Below, one piece after another: positions 1 to 8,984 of a DNA stretch of 64,000 bases. Origin of the DNA: Bacilli bacterium (GTDB taxonomy: Bacteria > Bacillota_I > Bacilli_A > RFN20 > CAG-288); the NCBI GenBank assembly GCA_022652945.1, contig JALCRV010000004.1:62001-126000 (forward strand), read 5' to 3'. The translations under genes were made by a program, and so were the position numbers. Numbering within the stretch: the first letter of the stretch is position 1; each line of letters begins with the position of its first letter. The notes under the pieces are model-generated. The model did not search any database and had not been told where the DNA came from. It saw nothing but the letters and a program-made list of their open reading frames with translations.

Positions 1-1532
1 GCTTGATTCCCGCCTGGGAAGTAACGGTAAGAAGGAGTGTCTTCCAGCTTTAAAGGGAAAGTCTCCGCTAGTTTCCCGGAAGGGTTAACCTTCCCGAAAA
101 CAAGATCAGCCATCCCTTCTCCTCCTCCTTCTCCTGGGAGGTAACATTCTAAAAGTCCCTTAATCGAATTGATAAAAGGCATCTCCACGGGCGCTCCGTT
201 AGTTAAGATCACCCCGACCTGCGGATTAACTAGGCAAATCTCCTCCAGCAATCTTAACTGATTAGAAGGTAAATTCAGACTGGTCCGATCGACCCCTTCG
301 GTAATAAGGCTATCAGCTAAGAAAAGCACAACTTTCTGATGCTTTTTAGCTAACTGAATAGCTTCGTCTATTAGCTCCAGATTATCTTCTTTTCCTTCAT
401 ACCCCGCAGCGTAAGGCAGTCTCTTCTTAAAAGCCAAAAACGCTTCATAAGGTGAGACCTCCTTATAAGCATTTACATGGGAAGAACCTTCCCCTTGAAA
501 AACAGGATGCTTACAGCAATCCCCGATTAAGCAGAAATCATCATCCTGCTTTAAAGGGAAAAAGCTCTCGTCATTCTTTAAAAGGACCATCCCGTTCTCC
601 GCTAACTCCACAGCTAAAAGATGGTCATTCACAAAATCAATAGGCTTAAGAGGTTTTTCTTCTACCTGACACTTATTAACTAAATCCTTAACTCTCCTGA
701 CACAGCTATCGATCTCATCTTCCGAAAGCTGCTGCTCCTCATAAGCTTTTAAAGCGACATCAAGAGTCGTCCGTCCGGAAAAAGGCATCTCTAAATCAGT
801 CCCGGCCTTAATAGCCTTCACTTTATCCCCCATCCCGCCCCAATCAGTCATCACCAACCCTTCAAAGCCCCATTCCTTCCTCAGCACATCTGTTAGAAGC
901 CTCAGATTATCTGAAGAATGGACTCCGTTAATCCGGTTATAAGAACTCATCACCGCCCAAGGCTGGCTCTTCTTCACAGCAATCTCAAAAGGCCTTAAGT
1001 AAATCTCCCTTAAAGTCCTTTCATCCACCTCAACGCTGATGGAACTGCGGTACGTCTCCTGATTGTTTGCAGCAAAATGCTTCAGACAAGCCCCGATTCC
1101 TTCTTTTTGAATCGCTTGCACATAACTGCTCGCTAACTGACCGGAAACCAAAGGATCCTCTGAAAGATATTCAAAAGAACGTCCGCATAAAGGCGAACGC
1201 TTAATATTAATCCCCGGACCTAAGACCACATTAACCCCTAAAGCCTTAGCCTCCTGACTGATAGCTTTGCCAAGCTTGGCAAAGCTATCAGGATCAAAGG
1301 AGGAAGCATTAAGGCTGGCGCATGGAAAAGAAACTGAAGGTAAGGAAGTCTTTAAAAGACTATCCTGATCCTTTTGCTCACCTTCGACTCTTAACCCGGA
1401 AGGGCCATCAGCCACGCGGATACTTGCTAAATGAAGAGAAGGACAAGGATAGGTATGCCACTCATCCTTCCCCATCAATAGACGAAGCTTTTCTTCCAAG
1501 TTTAAAGCGAAAGACGAATTATGGTTCGTCAT
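1..1532 (-). CDS. Glycoside hydrolase family 3 beta-glycosidase, C-terminus cut by window edge
   Basis: Translating the minus strand from the ATG at 1532 gives an open frame of 510 codons to the edge. The start follows an AAAGGAG ribosome site. GH3 hallmarks are visible: RVADGPSG (about residues 39-46), the conserved stretch around GRSFEYLSEDP (118-127), KHFAANNQE (151-159) and the nucleophile region LVMTDWGG with Asp230. The second alpha/beta domain begins near ENGMVLLKN. There is no signal peptide, so the enzyme is probably cytoplasmic and hydrolyses oligosaccharides brought in by the ABC transporter encoded just upstream, with which it forms an operon (68 bp gap). Substrate cannot be told; beta-glucosidase or beta-xylosidase are the usual activities. 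Confidence 0.93.
   Translation of the reverse strand, partial: MTNHNSSFALNLEEKLRLLMGKDEWHTYPCPSLHLASIRVADGPSGLRVEGEQKDQDSLLKTSLPSVSFPCASLNASSFDPDSFAKLGKAISQEAKALGVNVVLGPGINIKRSPLCGRSFEYLSEDPLVSGQLASSYVQAIQKEGIGACLKHFAANNQETYRSSISVEVDERTLREIYLRPFEIAVKKSQPWAVMSSYNRINGVHSSDNLRLLTDVLRKEWGFEGLVMTDWGGMGDKVKAIKAGTDLEMPFSGRTTLDVALKAYEEQQLSEDEIDSCVRRVKDLVNKCQVEEKPLKPIDFVNDHLLAVELAENGMVLLKNDESFFPLKQDDDFCLIGDCCKHPVFQGEGSSHVNAYKEVSPYEAFLAFKKRLPYAAGYEGKEDNLELIDEAIQLAKKHQKVVLFLADSLITEGVDRTSLNLPSNQLRLLEEICLVNPQVGVILTNGAPVEMPFINSIKGLLECYLPGEGGGEGMADLVFGKVNPSGKLAETFPLKLEDTPSYRYFPGGNQ
1258..1291. repeat. 34-bp perfect palindrome inside the GH3 gene
   Basis: Both halves (CTGATAGCTTTGCCAAG and its exact reverse complement) meet without a loop around the central AAGCTT. 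It lies in codons for about residues 81-92, just before the conserved EAKALGVN segment. The protein there reads like an ordinary GH3 helix, so the reading frame is not disrupted. Confidence 0.9.
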
Positions 1533-1600
1533 GAGCAATCATCTCCTTTCGGTTTTTTGAGGCTAGGCCTCTATATAAGTAAGACTAAATTTAACAGTAT

Positions 1601-3061
1601 TTAGGCGTTCTTAACCCGATCCATTACGGTAGTCAGCATATCGCTAGTAAGCTTAACTACACTCGCTTCAGAAGCCGAGCAAGCCCCGACGAAATACTTG
1701 TTATAATCCGCATCGTTATTAACCGCTGTCTTAATCGTCGGATATTCATCTTCATAAACCGTCGAAGAAGCTCCGCAGATGACATAAACCTTCTTGGCGA
1801 TCGCTTCTTCGATACCAGCGAGTCTTTGTCCCGCCGAACCATCGGTATTAATCATCACCGCATCGCACCCCGCATTAACTAAATCATCCACCGTGGCCTT
1901 AAAATCATTAGTCCCGGCCGTATAATACTGCGACTGGAAATTAAACTCAACATTATAAAGCGGAGCGATATAGTACTTCAGATAGTTGTTATACATAGTG
2001 GAAGCCGCATCGGTCTCACCGGTATGGATAACACCGATCTTATACTTAGTCCCGCTATTAGCGACAGAAGCATCGCTAGCCGCCTTATTAGCCTTCAGAT
2101 CCTGATAAGTAGATTTTCCTAAGTAAGACTGGAAAGCCGCTAAACGGGTCGCCTGGTCAGAGCTGCTCTCAAAGATCGCATCCATCTGAGCCTTGGTAAC
2201 TAACGGATTTAAGGCGGTTCCCGTTAAAGAGCCATCGGAAGGAATAGCCGTATCCGCATACATATTGTTAAAAAGCTCTTTCGAATTCACGTACCAGCTC
2301 GGATGATCAAGACTAACAGGAGTAGCGCTGATAGCCTTCCCTTCCAAAGCCGCATATAACATCGCAAAAGACGGGCCGACATAAGAAGAATAGTAAGCGA
2401 TCATCGAATCGATCACCCCGGCATTAAAGCCCGTCTGGTAATCGGAGGTAATCGCTCCGCAGCCATCGATAATCTTCGTATTCGGAGAATAGGTCGCTAA
2501 CTGACAATTCGAATAAACACCTAAACCGGAAGTATTGATCGCCAGATAGCTCGGCTGCGCCTGAGCGATAAAGGAAGCGGCGGCAGTCAAGACCTCGGTC
2601 AGATTTGTTCCGTTATAGTTAGGAATGATCTTGAAGTTATCAGCGTTCCAGTAGATATTATCAGCGAACGACACCGTCCATTTCGTATCATCGTATTTGG
2701 TCGCATCATCCCAGCCATCGGTGGTAATCCCTTGGTTCGCCCATGCCTGATGGAATCCGACGATTTCATCGTTAAGGATGTAACCTTTTCTCCACGGCTC
2801 CCAGCCGAGGGGGAAGACTGCGACCTTACCGTTTTTCGGCTCAGCGACAGCCGAAGAGACCACTTCAGAAGAAACGACACTGCTCCCCTGGGTCGAAGAA
2901 GCGACAACGGAAGAAGGAGTTAAAGAAGATAAAGAAGTAGCAGCGGAAGAAATCGAAGCAGCAACGGAAGAAGTTTCCTCGTAATTGCCGCATCCCGTCA
3001 ACGCAGTTAAAGTAAACACAGCTAACAGACAAAGGACCGACTTTTTGGAATTAGCTCTCAT
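1601..3061 (-). CDS. Sugar ABC transporter substrate-binding lipoprotein
   Basis: This is a 486-residue lipoprotein. A signal peptide ends in the lipobox LTGC (Cys24), followed by a Ser/Val-rich linker to about residue 75 that would tether the domain to the outer membrane face. The last third (from KYKIGVIHTGETDA) resembles the lobe fold of the periplasmic-binding-protein type 1 family used by RbsB-like receptors. The N-terminal half is less familiar, and the protein is well over the roughly 320 residues of RbsB. It lies 16 bp downstream of the permease genes, in an operon that ends with the GH3 enzyme, which points to a glycoside or oligosaccharide ligand. Start choice rests on the AAAGGAG site just upstream. 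Confidence 0.82.
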   Translation of the reverse strand: MRANSKKSVLCLLAVFTLTALTGCGNYEETSSVAASISSAATSLSSLTPSSVVASSTQGSSVVSSEVVSSAVAEPKNGKVAVFPLGWEPWRKGYILNDEIVGFHQAWANQGITTDGWDDATKYDDTKWTVSFADNIYWNADNFKIIPNYNGTNLTEVLTAAASFIAQAQPSYLAINTSGLGVYSNCQLATYSPNTKIIDGCGAITSDYQTGFNAGVIDSMIAYYSSYVGPSFAMLYAALEGKAISATPVSLDHPSWYVNSKELFNNMYADTAIPSDGSLTGTALNPLVTKAQMDAIFESSSDQATRLAAFQSYLGKSTYQDLKANKAASDASVANSGTKYKIGVIHTGETDAASTMYNNYLKYYIAPLYNVEFNFQSQYYTAGTNDFKATVDDLVNAGCDAVMINTDGSAGQRLAGIEEAIAKKVYVICGASSTVYEDEYPTIKTAVNNDADYNKYFVGACSASEASVVKLTSDMLTTVMDRVKNA

Positions 3062-3077
3062 GGCTTAATTCTCCTTT

Positions 3078-4205
3078 CTATAAACTCGAACAGAACGAAT
3101 CCGGCATCTGCTTTGCCAACTCTTCCCGATACGACTCTATTTTCTTTTCTTTCGCCTTCAGCTTATTTTTGCTGATAAAGGCAAAGAAAGAGCGGCCATC
3201 CAACAAGAGAATCAACAGAACAAACATCAATAAAGGCGGTGTCACTGACTGAGCGGTAACCGATAAAGTCGAACGACCAAAACCGTAGGTCAACAACGTC
3301 GCGGAAATAGAACCTAAAGCCAGACCGAACAGATCACTCGAGCACGCCCCGCAGATATCCCCGATAATCAGCGGGAGGAAATTAAAGACCTTCGTCACTG
3401 AGGAAAGGTTAGATTCCGACTTCAAGGAGCCGGTCAGGAAAACGTAGAAGATTCCGTATAGTCCCATCAAGGCCCCGCCTAAGGCGTAGCACCATAAGGC
3501 GTTCTTCTTCTCGTCAATTCCCCCGTTCACACTGACGACCTGATCGCTCTTTAAAGCGTTCTTGGCTAAGCGGAAACGGGAGTTGCCCATGAAGAAGAAA
3601 GAAAGAAGCAAGACTAAGAAAAAAGGAACTAAATACACCCAGGGATTGGTCTGAATGACCGTTAAGAACTGGGAGTACTTCTTAATGAGGATGTATCCGT
3701 TGCCCTGGGTGATGACGACGCTTAAAGATTCGCAGATCATACAGACCCCTAAGCTGATAACTAGCGGCGGTAATCTAATCAGAACGTAAGCCAGACCGGA
3801 TAAGATCCCGAGAATCAAGCCGTATAAGACACTCATCGGAATCATCAGTAAGACGCCAGTTTTCCCGGCGGGAGTCGTAAAGTAAGCGAGAATGGAGGCC
3901 AAAGCGCTGATGGAGCCTAAAGAGAAATCGATTCTTCCAGCTCGTAAGTTAATCGCTAAGCCTAAGACCATCATGAACATCAGAATCGACTGGAAGACGA
4001 CATTGGACATAATCAGAGTCTGGTTCGGAAAAAGCGAGTTATGGGAAACCGCAGCGAAGATATAAGCCACCAACAAAAACAAAGCGGGGATCGCTAAGGC
4101 CACAACATACCCACCGACTTTTTTCATCCACCTCGGCTTTAAAGGATCAGGTAATCTTTTGATACCTTTTTCCCTTAGGAGGCTAAGACGTTCTTCTTTA
4201 TTCAT
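3078..4205 (-). CDS. ABC sugar permease, RbsC/BPD_transp_2 family (first of two)
   Basis: A 375-residue polytopic membrane protein with about nine hydrophobic segments. Family features include the NLRAGRIDFSLG region near residue 105, matching the conserved loop of RbsC/MglC-type permeases. Both the N-terminal tail and the C-terminal tail are charged and probably cytoplasmic. It pairs with the permease at 4217-5212 as a heterodimer, as in nucleoside/CUT2-type systems with two permease genes. It starts 11 bp after the upstream permease stops and has a GGAGGAAGG ribosome site. Confidence 0.9.
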   Translation of the reverse strand: MNKEERLSLLREKGIKRLPDPLKPRWMKKVGGYVVALAIPALFLLVAYIFAAVSHNSLFPNQTLIMSNVVFQSILMFMMVLGLAINLRAGRIDFSLGSISALASILAYFTTPAGKTGVLLMIPMSVLYGLILGILSGLAYVLIRLPPLVISLGVCMICESLSVVITQGNGYILIKKYSQFLTVIQTNPWVYLVPFFLVLLLSFFFMGNSRFRLAKNALKSDQVVSVNGGIDEKKNALWCYALGGALMGLYGIFYVFLTGSLKSESNLSSVTKVFNFLPLIIGDICGACSSDLFGLALGSISATLLTYGFGRSTLSVTAQSVTPPLLMFVLLILLLDGRSFFAFISKNKLKAKEKKIESYREELAKQMPDSFCSSL

Positions 4206-4216
4206 TTTCCTTCCTC

Positions 4217-5212
4217 CTATTTAGGTAGCAGATTCGCTCTCTTCGTCCCGATATTGGCGATAAAGACAAAGAAGATATAAATGATGCCCTTCACCAAGCC
4301 GGAATAGTAAGAAAGATTTAAGACCACCATAATCTGCGAAATCAAAACCGAAGTAAAAGCGCCGAGCAAAGCCGAGGACACTCGGCTATGCGGACCTCCT
4401 GAAAGCGGCATCGCTCCGAAAACCAAGGCGATCATGACATCTAAACCTAAAGAAGAAGCGGTAGCGGTCGAGACGGTGCGGTTAGCAGGAATCCATAAGG
4501 CCGCCGCTAAGCCGACTCCGATTCCGGAGATGACATAAGCGAGAATAGTTGTCTTCAGGATGGAAATACCGCTTAACTCAGCATTGACCGGATTGGTCCC
4601 GATGGCTTTCGCTTGGCGGCCTAAGGGAGTGAAGCAGAAAATAAACTCAATCGCGAGGAAGAAAAGACCAAGGGCGAGAATCTTATACCAGAAGGCATCG
4701 GCGAATAAAGATGAATTAACGGTGATTCTCCCACCTTGCTGCAAACGTAAAAGATTAACTAATAAAGCGGAGATTACGGTTGTCGAAGCGATGGAGGCGA
4801 TGAAGACCGGAAGCTTTAAAAGACCCGCTAAAGCGGAATTAATTAACCCGATCAGAACCGCCACCGCAATCGCGACGATAAACAAAAGGAAGATATTCCC
4901 CGTGGAGTTATAAACAATCACTCCGCACATCGCTGACATAGCGCAGGCCGCCCCGAAAGAAAGATCAAAGCCACCCATGGCGTACATAAAGATTGCTCCG
5001 ATGGAAGCGATGGCCACCGTGGTGACCTGATTAAAGATCGTTGAGAGCAGATCCCCGAAGCCTCTTTTAGCAATCGCACCTCTCATCATTAAGACATAAG
5101 CGATAAAAAGAGCTATAAAGGCCAAAAACGGCACGAGTTTCATCAAAATATCGCTCTTGGAGTGTCCCTTCAGGGAAAAACTCAGCGGCGTTTCTTTTTT
5201 AGCGTTTTCCAT
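4217..5212 (-). CDS. ABC sugar permease, RbsC/BPD_transp_2 family (second of two)
   Basis: A 331-residue membrane protein with repeated hydrophobic segments. It carries the family-typical YAMGGFDLSFGA segment near residue 80, and the later GTNPVNAELSGI loop is the usual ATPase-coupling region. The GGAGGG ribosome site overlaps the end of the ATPase gene, indicating tight translational coupling. Together with 3078-4205 it should form the membrane channel of a heterodimeric CUT2-like importer. Confidence 0.92.
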   Translation of the reverse strand: MENAKKETPLSFSLKGHSKSDILMKLVPFLAFIALFIAYVLMMRGAIAKRGFGDLLSTIFNQVTTVAIASIGAIFMYAMGGFDLSFGAACAMSAMCGVIVYNSTGNIFLLFIVAIAVAVLIGLINSALAGLLKLPVFIASIASTTVISALLVNLLRLQQGGRITVNSSLFADAFWYKILALGLFFLAIEFIFCFTPLGRQAKAIGTNPVNAELSGISILKTTILAYVISGIGVGLAAALWIPANRTVSTATASSLGLDVMIALVFGAMPLSGGPHSRVSSALLGAFTSVLISQIMVVLNLSYYSGLVKGIIYIFFVFIANIGTKRANLLPK

Positions 5213-5221
5213 TTTTCCCTC

Positions 5222-7573
5222 CTAGATCATGTACTCCAAGATCTCCCGCTGGGTTAAAGCTGGATCTCTGGCGAATTCTTTTTTAATCGATCCATCTTTC
5301 ATCACTAATAAGCGATCGGACATCCCGATCAATTCCGGGAGCTCTTCAGAAATCAAAACGATGGATTTCCCTTCCATCTTCATCTGATAGAGCAGCTGAT
5401 AGATGAACTGCTTCACTCCGATATCCACACCGCGGGTCGGGCAATCAAGAATCAGAATCTCCGATTTATTCCCCAGCCATTTAGCTAATGACACCTTCTG
5501 TTTATTGCCGCCGGATAAATCGCTGACCGTCTGATTAGAGGAGGCGCATTTAATCGAAAGATCATCGACCTCTTTATCCACGATCTTCTTTTCCTTAAAG
5601 CGGAAAACCAACATGTTCTCCTTCACCAGATTTCTTAAAGAAGCCAAAGCGATATTCCCATGGATCGAATCATTTAAAGCCAAAGCCTCCAGATCACGAT
5701 CTTTCGAGACATAGCCGATCTTATTAGCCATCGCTACTCTTTCATTAGTAACCTCCCTATTTAAATCCTTCCCGCAGTAAACCTCGCCTTCATCCAAATG
5801 CAACGCCCCGAATAAAGCCTTGCCTAAAGCGTGCATCCCGCAATCGGCAATCCCGCCGATCCCGAGGATCTCTCCTTGATGCAACTGAAGGCTGACATTA
5901 TTTAAATCCGAGTTAAAATATCCTTCCTTCATTTCCAAGACAACATGGGAAGAAACTTTCTCGTTATAATCCTGACGGTAATAGTCCTTATTGATTTCTC
6001 TTCCGACCATCAGCTTCTTAATCTGATCTTCATCGAAAGAATCCTTGCTGAACTCCCCGACCTTTTGACCATCTCTTAAAATGGTCAGATAGTCACACTG
6101 GCTTAACAGTTCCTCGATATCGTGCGAGATAAAAAGAATCGCCTTACCTTGCTTCTTCAAATTAGCGATCGACTTATAAAGAAGCTGTCTGCCTTCCTCG
6201 GTTAAGTTATTCGAAGTCTCATCCAGAATCACAATCTGCGGATCCTTATTTAAAATCTTCGCCAACTCCACCAGCTTCCGATCCTGCAAAGAAAAAGCCC
6301 TGGCCGGCAAAGCGGGATTAATCCGCCCTAAGCCGATCTTCATCAAAGCCTTCACTGCTTCCCCGTTCATCTTCCTCTTATTGACAAAAGGATAAAACAC
6401 AATATCTAAAAACTTATTTAAAAAGCGATACCCGGCCTTCTCCTCTCTTAACGTCCCATCCTTAATATCCCTTAAAGACTTAGTAAGATAGGCCTTCAGG
6501 CTTCTTTGATCCTGCTTAACTTCCGCCTCTTTCTCTATATACTTCTCAGAAGCCGAATTAAGTTTCTTGTTCTTTTCCGACTCCAACTCTCTTCGATCTT
6601 CCTTCTCATCTTCCTTAAGAAGATAGAAGGCCTTCTTCCTTAAAGAGAGATCATCAGCTTCCTCTTCAATCTTTTTCTTATTCTCCTCGTTCTCCTGAGC
6701 TAAGTCTAAAAATCTCTTCTTAAACTCCTCTTCGATAACTCTCTTCTGCTTAACAAGTTCATCTTTCGCTTCAGCCATCCTTTGCTTAACGGAAAGACTA
6801 AAACTCTTCTTAAGATCGAGGGTGGACAGTTTATAAAAACGTTCAAAACTAGAAACGGCTTTTCTTAACTCCTGCTTTTCTGCTTTATAAGTCTTTAAAG
6901 CCAGAGAAGACTTCTCTTCCTCCGCCTTAAGCAAAGTCTGGTAAGACAATCTCATCCCCTTAAACTTCTTAGTCTCGCTTAAAAGCTTCTCCTTCTCCCC
7001 GCTTCGTTTCAGATTCCTCGCCATCTTTTTGAAGTCTTTTTGAGCTTTTCTGCTCTCCGCTTTATAACTTCTGATCAATTTCTGACTAGTTAAGAAAGGA
7101 TACTCGCCTTTCTCCCTGATCGACTCAGTTAACAGAAAAGTCTTCTTTCTTACTTCCTCGAAAGGCTGAAGATTAACTTTAAAGCCTTCCGAAAAGACCA
7201 CCTCTTCCTTCTCATCAAAAGAGAAAAAGTTATGTCCGGAAAATTGAGAATACTCACCTAAGAAAATATTCTCCGCAATGGAAATATCATCCGCGGTCCC
7301 TTTCTCCTGGACGCAGATACCAATCCCACCCTTTTGACCTAAAGCCTCCAACATCGTCTTCGGCTCCCAGGGCTGGCCCTTAAAAAGCATATAACCGCTC
7401 GTCGGCTTATATATTCCGCTCATCAAAGCCGACATCGTCGACTTCCCCGAGCCATTTTCTCCGATTAAACCATGAACCTGTCCAGGCTCCAACTGAAAGG
7501 AAAAACCGTTCAGAGCGATAGTCGGTCCGAACTTCTTCACGATATTCTGAGCCTGAAAAAGAATCTCTTTCAT
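5222..7573 (-). CDS. RbsA/MglA-type sugar ABC ATPase with a ~275-residue charged insertion
   Basis: Duplicated-NBD ATPase of the RbsA type (usually about 500 residues), here 783. I place the start at the ATG at 7573; a TTG two codons upstream (7579) is also open. Numbering from that TTG: Walker A GENGSGKS near 40-47, Q-loop Gln91, Walker B IVILDE near 449-454. Between the first-NBD Q-loop and signature region (about 120-395) lies a Lys/Glu-rich stretch that looks like a long helical hairpin or coiled coil, absent from RbsA relatives I know. The first signature is degenerate (FSLQDRK). The second NBD has LSGGNKQK and LILDCPTRG, i.e. Cys where the catalytic Glu is usual, and the degenerate Walker A normal for RbsA NBD2. 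It energises the two downstream permeases. Confidence 0.88.
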   Translation of the reverse strand: MKEILFQAQNIVKKFGPTIALNGFSFQLEPGQVHGLIGENGSGKSTMSALMSGIYKPTSGYMLFKGQPWEPKTMLEALGQKGGIGICVQEKGTADDISIAENIFLGEYSQFSGHNFFSFDEKEEVVFSEGFKVNLQPFEEVRKKTFLLTESIREKGEYPFLTSQKLIRSYKAESRKAQKDFKKMARNLKRSGEKEKLLSETKKFKGMRLSYQTLLKAEEEKSSLALKTYKAEKQELRKAVSSFERFYKLSTLDLKKSFSLSVKQRMAEAKDELVKQKRVIEEEFKKRFLDLAQENEENKKKIEEEADDLSLRKKAFYLLKEDEKEDRRELESEKNKKLNSASEKYIEKEAEVKQDQRSLKAYLTKSLRDIKDGTLREEKAGYRFLNKFLDIVFYPFVNKRKMNGEAVKALMKIGLGRINPALPARAFSLQDRKLVELAKILNKDPQIVILDETSNNLTEEGRQLLYKSIANLKKQGKAILFISHDIEELLSQCDYLTILRDGQKVGEFSKDSFDEDQIKKLMVGREINKDYYRQDYNEKVSSHVVLEMKEGYFNSDLNNVSLQLHQGEILGIGGIADCGMHALGKALFGALHLDEGEVYCGKDLNREVTNERVAMANKIGYVSKDRDLEALALNDSIHGNIALASLRNLVKENMLVFRFKEKKIVDKEVDDLSIKCASSNQTVSDLSGGNKQKVSLAKWLGNKSEILILDCPTRGVDIGVKQFIYQLLYQMKMEGKSIVLISEELPELIGMSDRLLVMKDGSIKKEFARDPALTQREILEYMI

Positions 7574-7653
7574 GCCCAAAGTATAAATAAAGCGCTTACA
7601 TATTAAGTAGCACTTTTTCCACTTATTATGAACAAATTCCGCTTATTAAAATC

Positions 7654-8886
7654 TCAGTTCTTTTCTTTCGCCAACGTCCCTTCCTTCAAGATCCTTTCCC
7701 GATAAGCGAAAGGAGTCTCACCGACAACTTTCCGGAAAGTCTTGATAAAGTAGGAAGGATTTGCAAAGCCTAAAGCAAAGCTGATCTCCGCTTCTGACTG
7801 AGTTGTATAAGCCAAAGCATTCTTCGCTCTTTCGATTCTTTCCTTTTTCACAAACTGGGAGAAAGTCATCTTCACTTCCTTCTTAAAAAGGCGGGAGAAA
7901 TAGCGGTAGGAAAACCCGGAGTCCTTAGCAGCCTTCTCCATACTTAACTCGGAAGCCAGATTATTCTGAATATAATCCACCGAGCGGGAGATCGCTTCGG
8001 AATAATTCATATTCTTTCGCTTGCTATCGTGGACTTTTTTAGTAATCTCCCCGATAAAGGCCTGGCTGATAGCCACGTAGGATGTCGCGTTCTCCGCTTC
8101 ATCCAGTTTCAAGATATACTCATCCGACATCGCATAAGCCACCGCCGGATTCAATCCCCCTTGCATCGCCGCTCTAGTCACCAAAGTAATCAGGCAAATA
8201 CAAAGATAAAGAGCATCTTTATTCGGATTCGCAGATAAAACCCCGAACCTCCCGTGATTAAAAAACCGCGCTAACTTCTCCGCCTCCGCTGTTCTTCCTT
8301 CCCTTACCGCCTGCAAAGCCTGCTGTTCCTGATCATAATTATATTTCTGCTTACCTTCCGAAAAACGATCTTCGATCGTCTGCTGAATCTCTTCAAAAGA
8401 AGGCGTGAGATTCTTCTCTGCGATCTCCAAGATCTTCCAAGGCGGGATAAACTTCCCAGTAAGCAAGAGACGGATCAAAGACACCAACTGCGCAAAAGAA
8501 GAAGAGATAAAAGTATCGATATTGGCGATGATGCTAGTTAAAGACGGTTTAGGTATAAAGGAAGCGAAAGACAAAAGCCTTTCTTCCCCATCCTGATTCG
8601 GCTTACCCAGAAAAGCTGGTCCGATTAAGCAATAACATTTTTTCTCCTGGGCAAAGCTAGTCGGAAAAACATAATATTCCTCGTACTCACCTAAAAGCAG
8701 AATCCGCGGATTCTGACTGGCCTCCATTAAATCGGCTGAATTTAAAAAGCCCTGAGCCAAAAAAGCCGGATAGATTTCCTTATTCGCTTCAAAAATCAGC
8801 TTTTTATCTGCGGAAAAGATAAAAACCGGGAGATGATTAACCTCGCTGATCAAATCCAAAGAATCCTTAATCTGAAGATTATCCAT
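7654..8886 (-). CDS. AraC-family transcriptional regulator with large N-terminal sensor
   Basis: The 410-residue protein ends in a double helix-turn-helix of the AraC type: ELSMEKAAKDSGFSYRYFSRLF and a second HTH around EISFALGFANPSYFIKTFRK (about 300-400). The N-terminal 280 residues hold a sensor unlike the sugar-cupin type. Together with the C-terminal layout it resembles YSIRK-type AraC regulators. It is the first gene of the ABC/GH3 operon, 74-80 bp ahead of the ATPase, so it most likely activates that operon in response to sugar. No clear Shine-Dalgarno precedes the ATG. Confidence 0.85.
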   Translation of the reverse strand: MDNLQIKDSLDLISEVNHLPVFIFSADKKLIFEANKEIYPAFLAQGFLNSADLMEASQNPRILLLGEYEEYYVFPTSFAQEKKCYCLIGPAFLGKPNQDGEERLLSFASFIPKPSLTSIIANIDTFISSSFAQLVSLIRLLLTGKFIPPWKILEIAEKNLTPSFEEIQQTIEDRFSEGKQKYNYDQEQQALQAVREGRTAEAEKLARFFNHGRFGVLSANPNKDALYLCICLITLVTRAAMQGGLNPAVAYAMSDEYILKLDEAENATSYVAISQAFIGEITKKVHDSKRKNMNYSEAISRSVDYIQNNLASELSMEKAAKDSGFSYRYFSRLFKKEVKMTFSQFVKKERIERAKNALAYTTQSEAEISFALGFANPSYFIKTFRKVVGETPFAYRERILKEGTLAKEKN

Positions 8887-8925
8887 AAATCGACATAAGG
8901 ATAAATCATTTTGACAGAATTTAAA

Positions 8926-8957
8926 ATAAGCAACCGGGCTCCCACCCGGTTGCTTAT
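8926..8957 (-). terminator. Rho-independent terminator of the SLC13/ArsB-type permease gene
   Basis: A perfect 13-bp stem (8926-8938 with 8945-8957) has a 6-nt loop and is followed on the minus strand by TTTT. It sits 28 bp after the permease stop codon and 39 bp before the AraC start. Confidence 0.85.
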
Positions 8958-8984
8958 GATACTTAAGCTTACTTATTCTTTGTA

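Noticed and set aside
1559-1571. Terminator between the binding protein and GH3 genes
   Set aside because: A 5-bp stem without a T-run on the minus strand; the A-run lies on the wrong side, so readthrough is expected.
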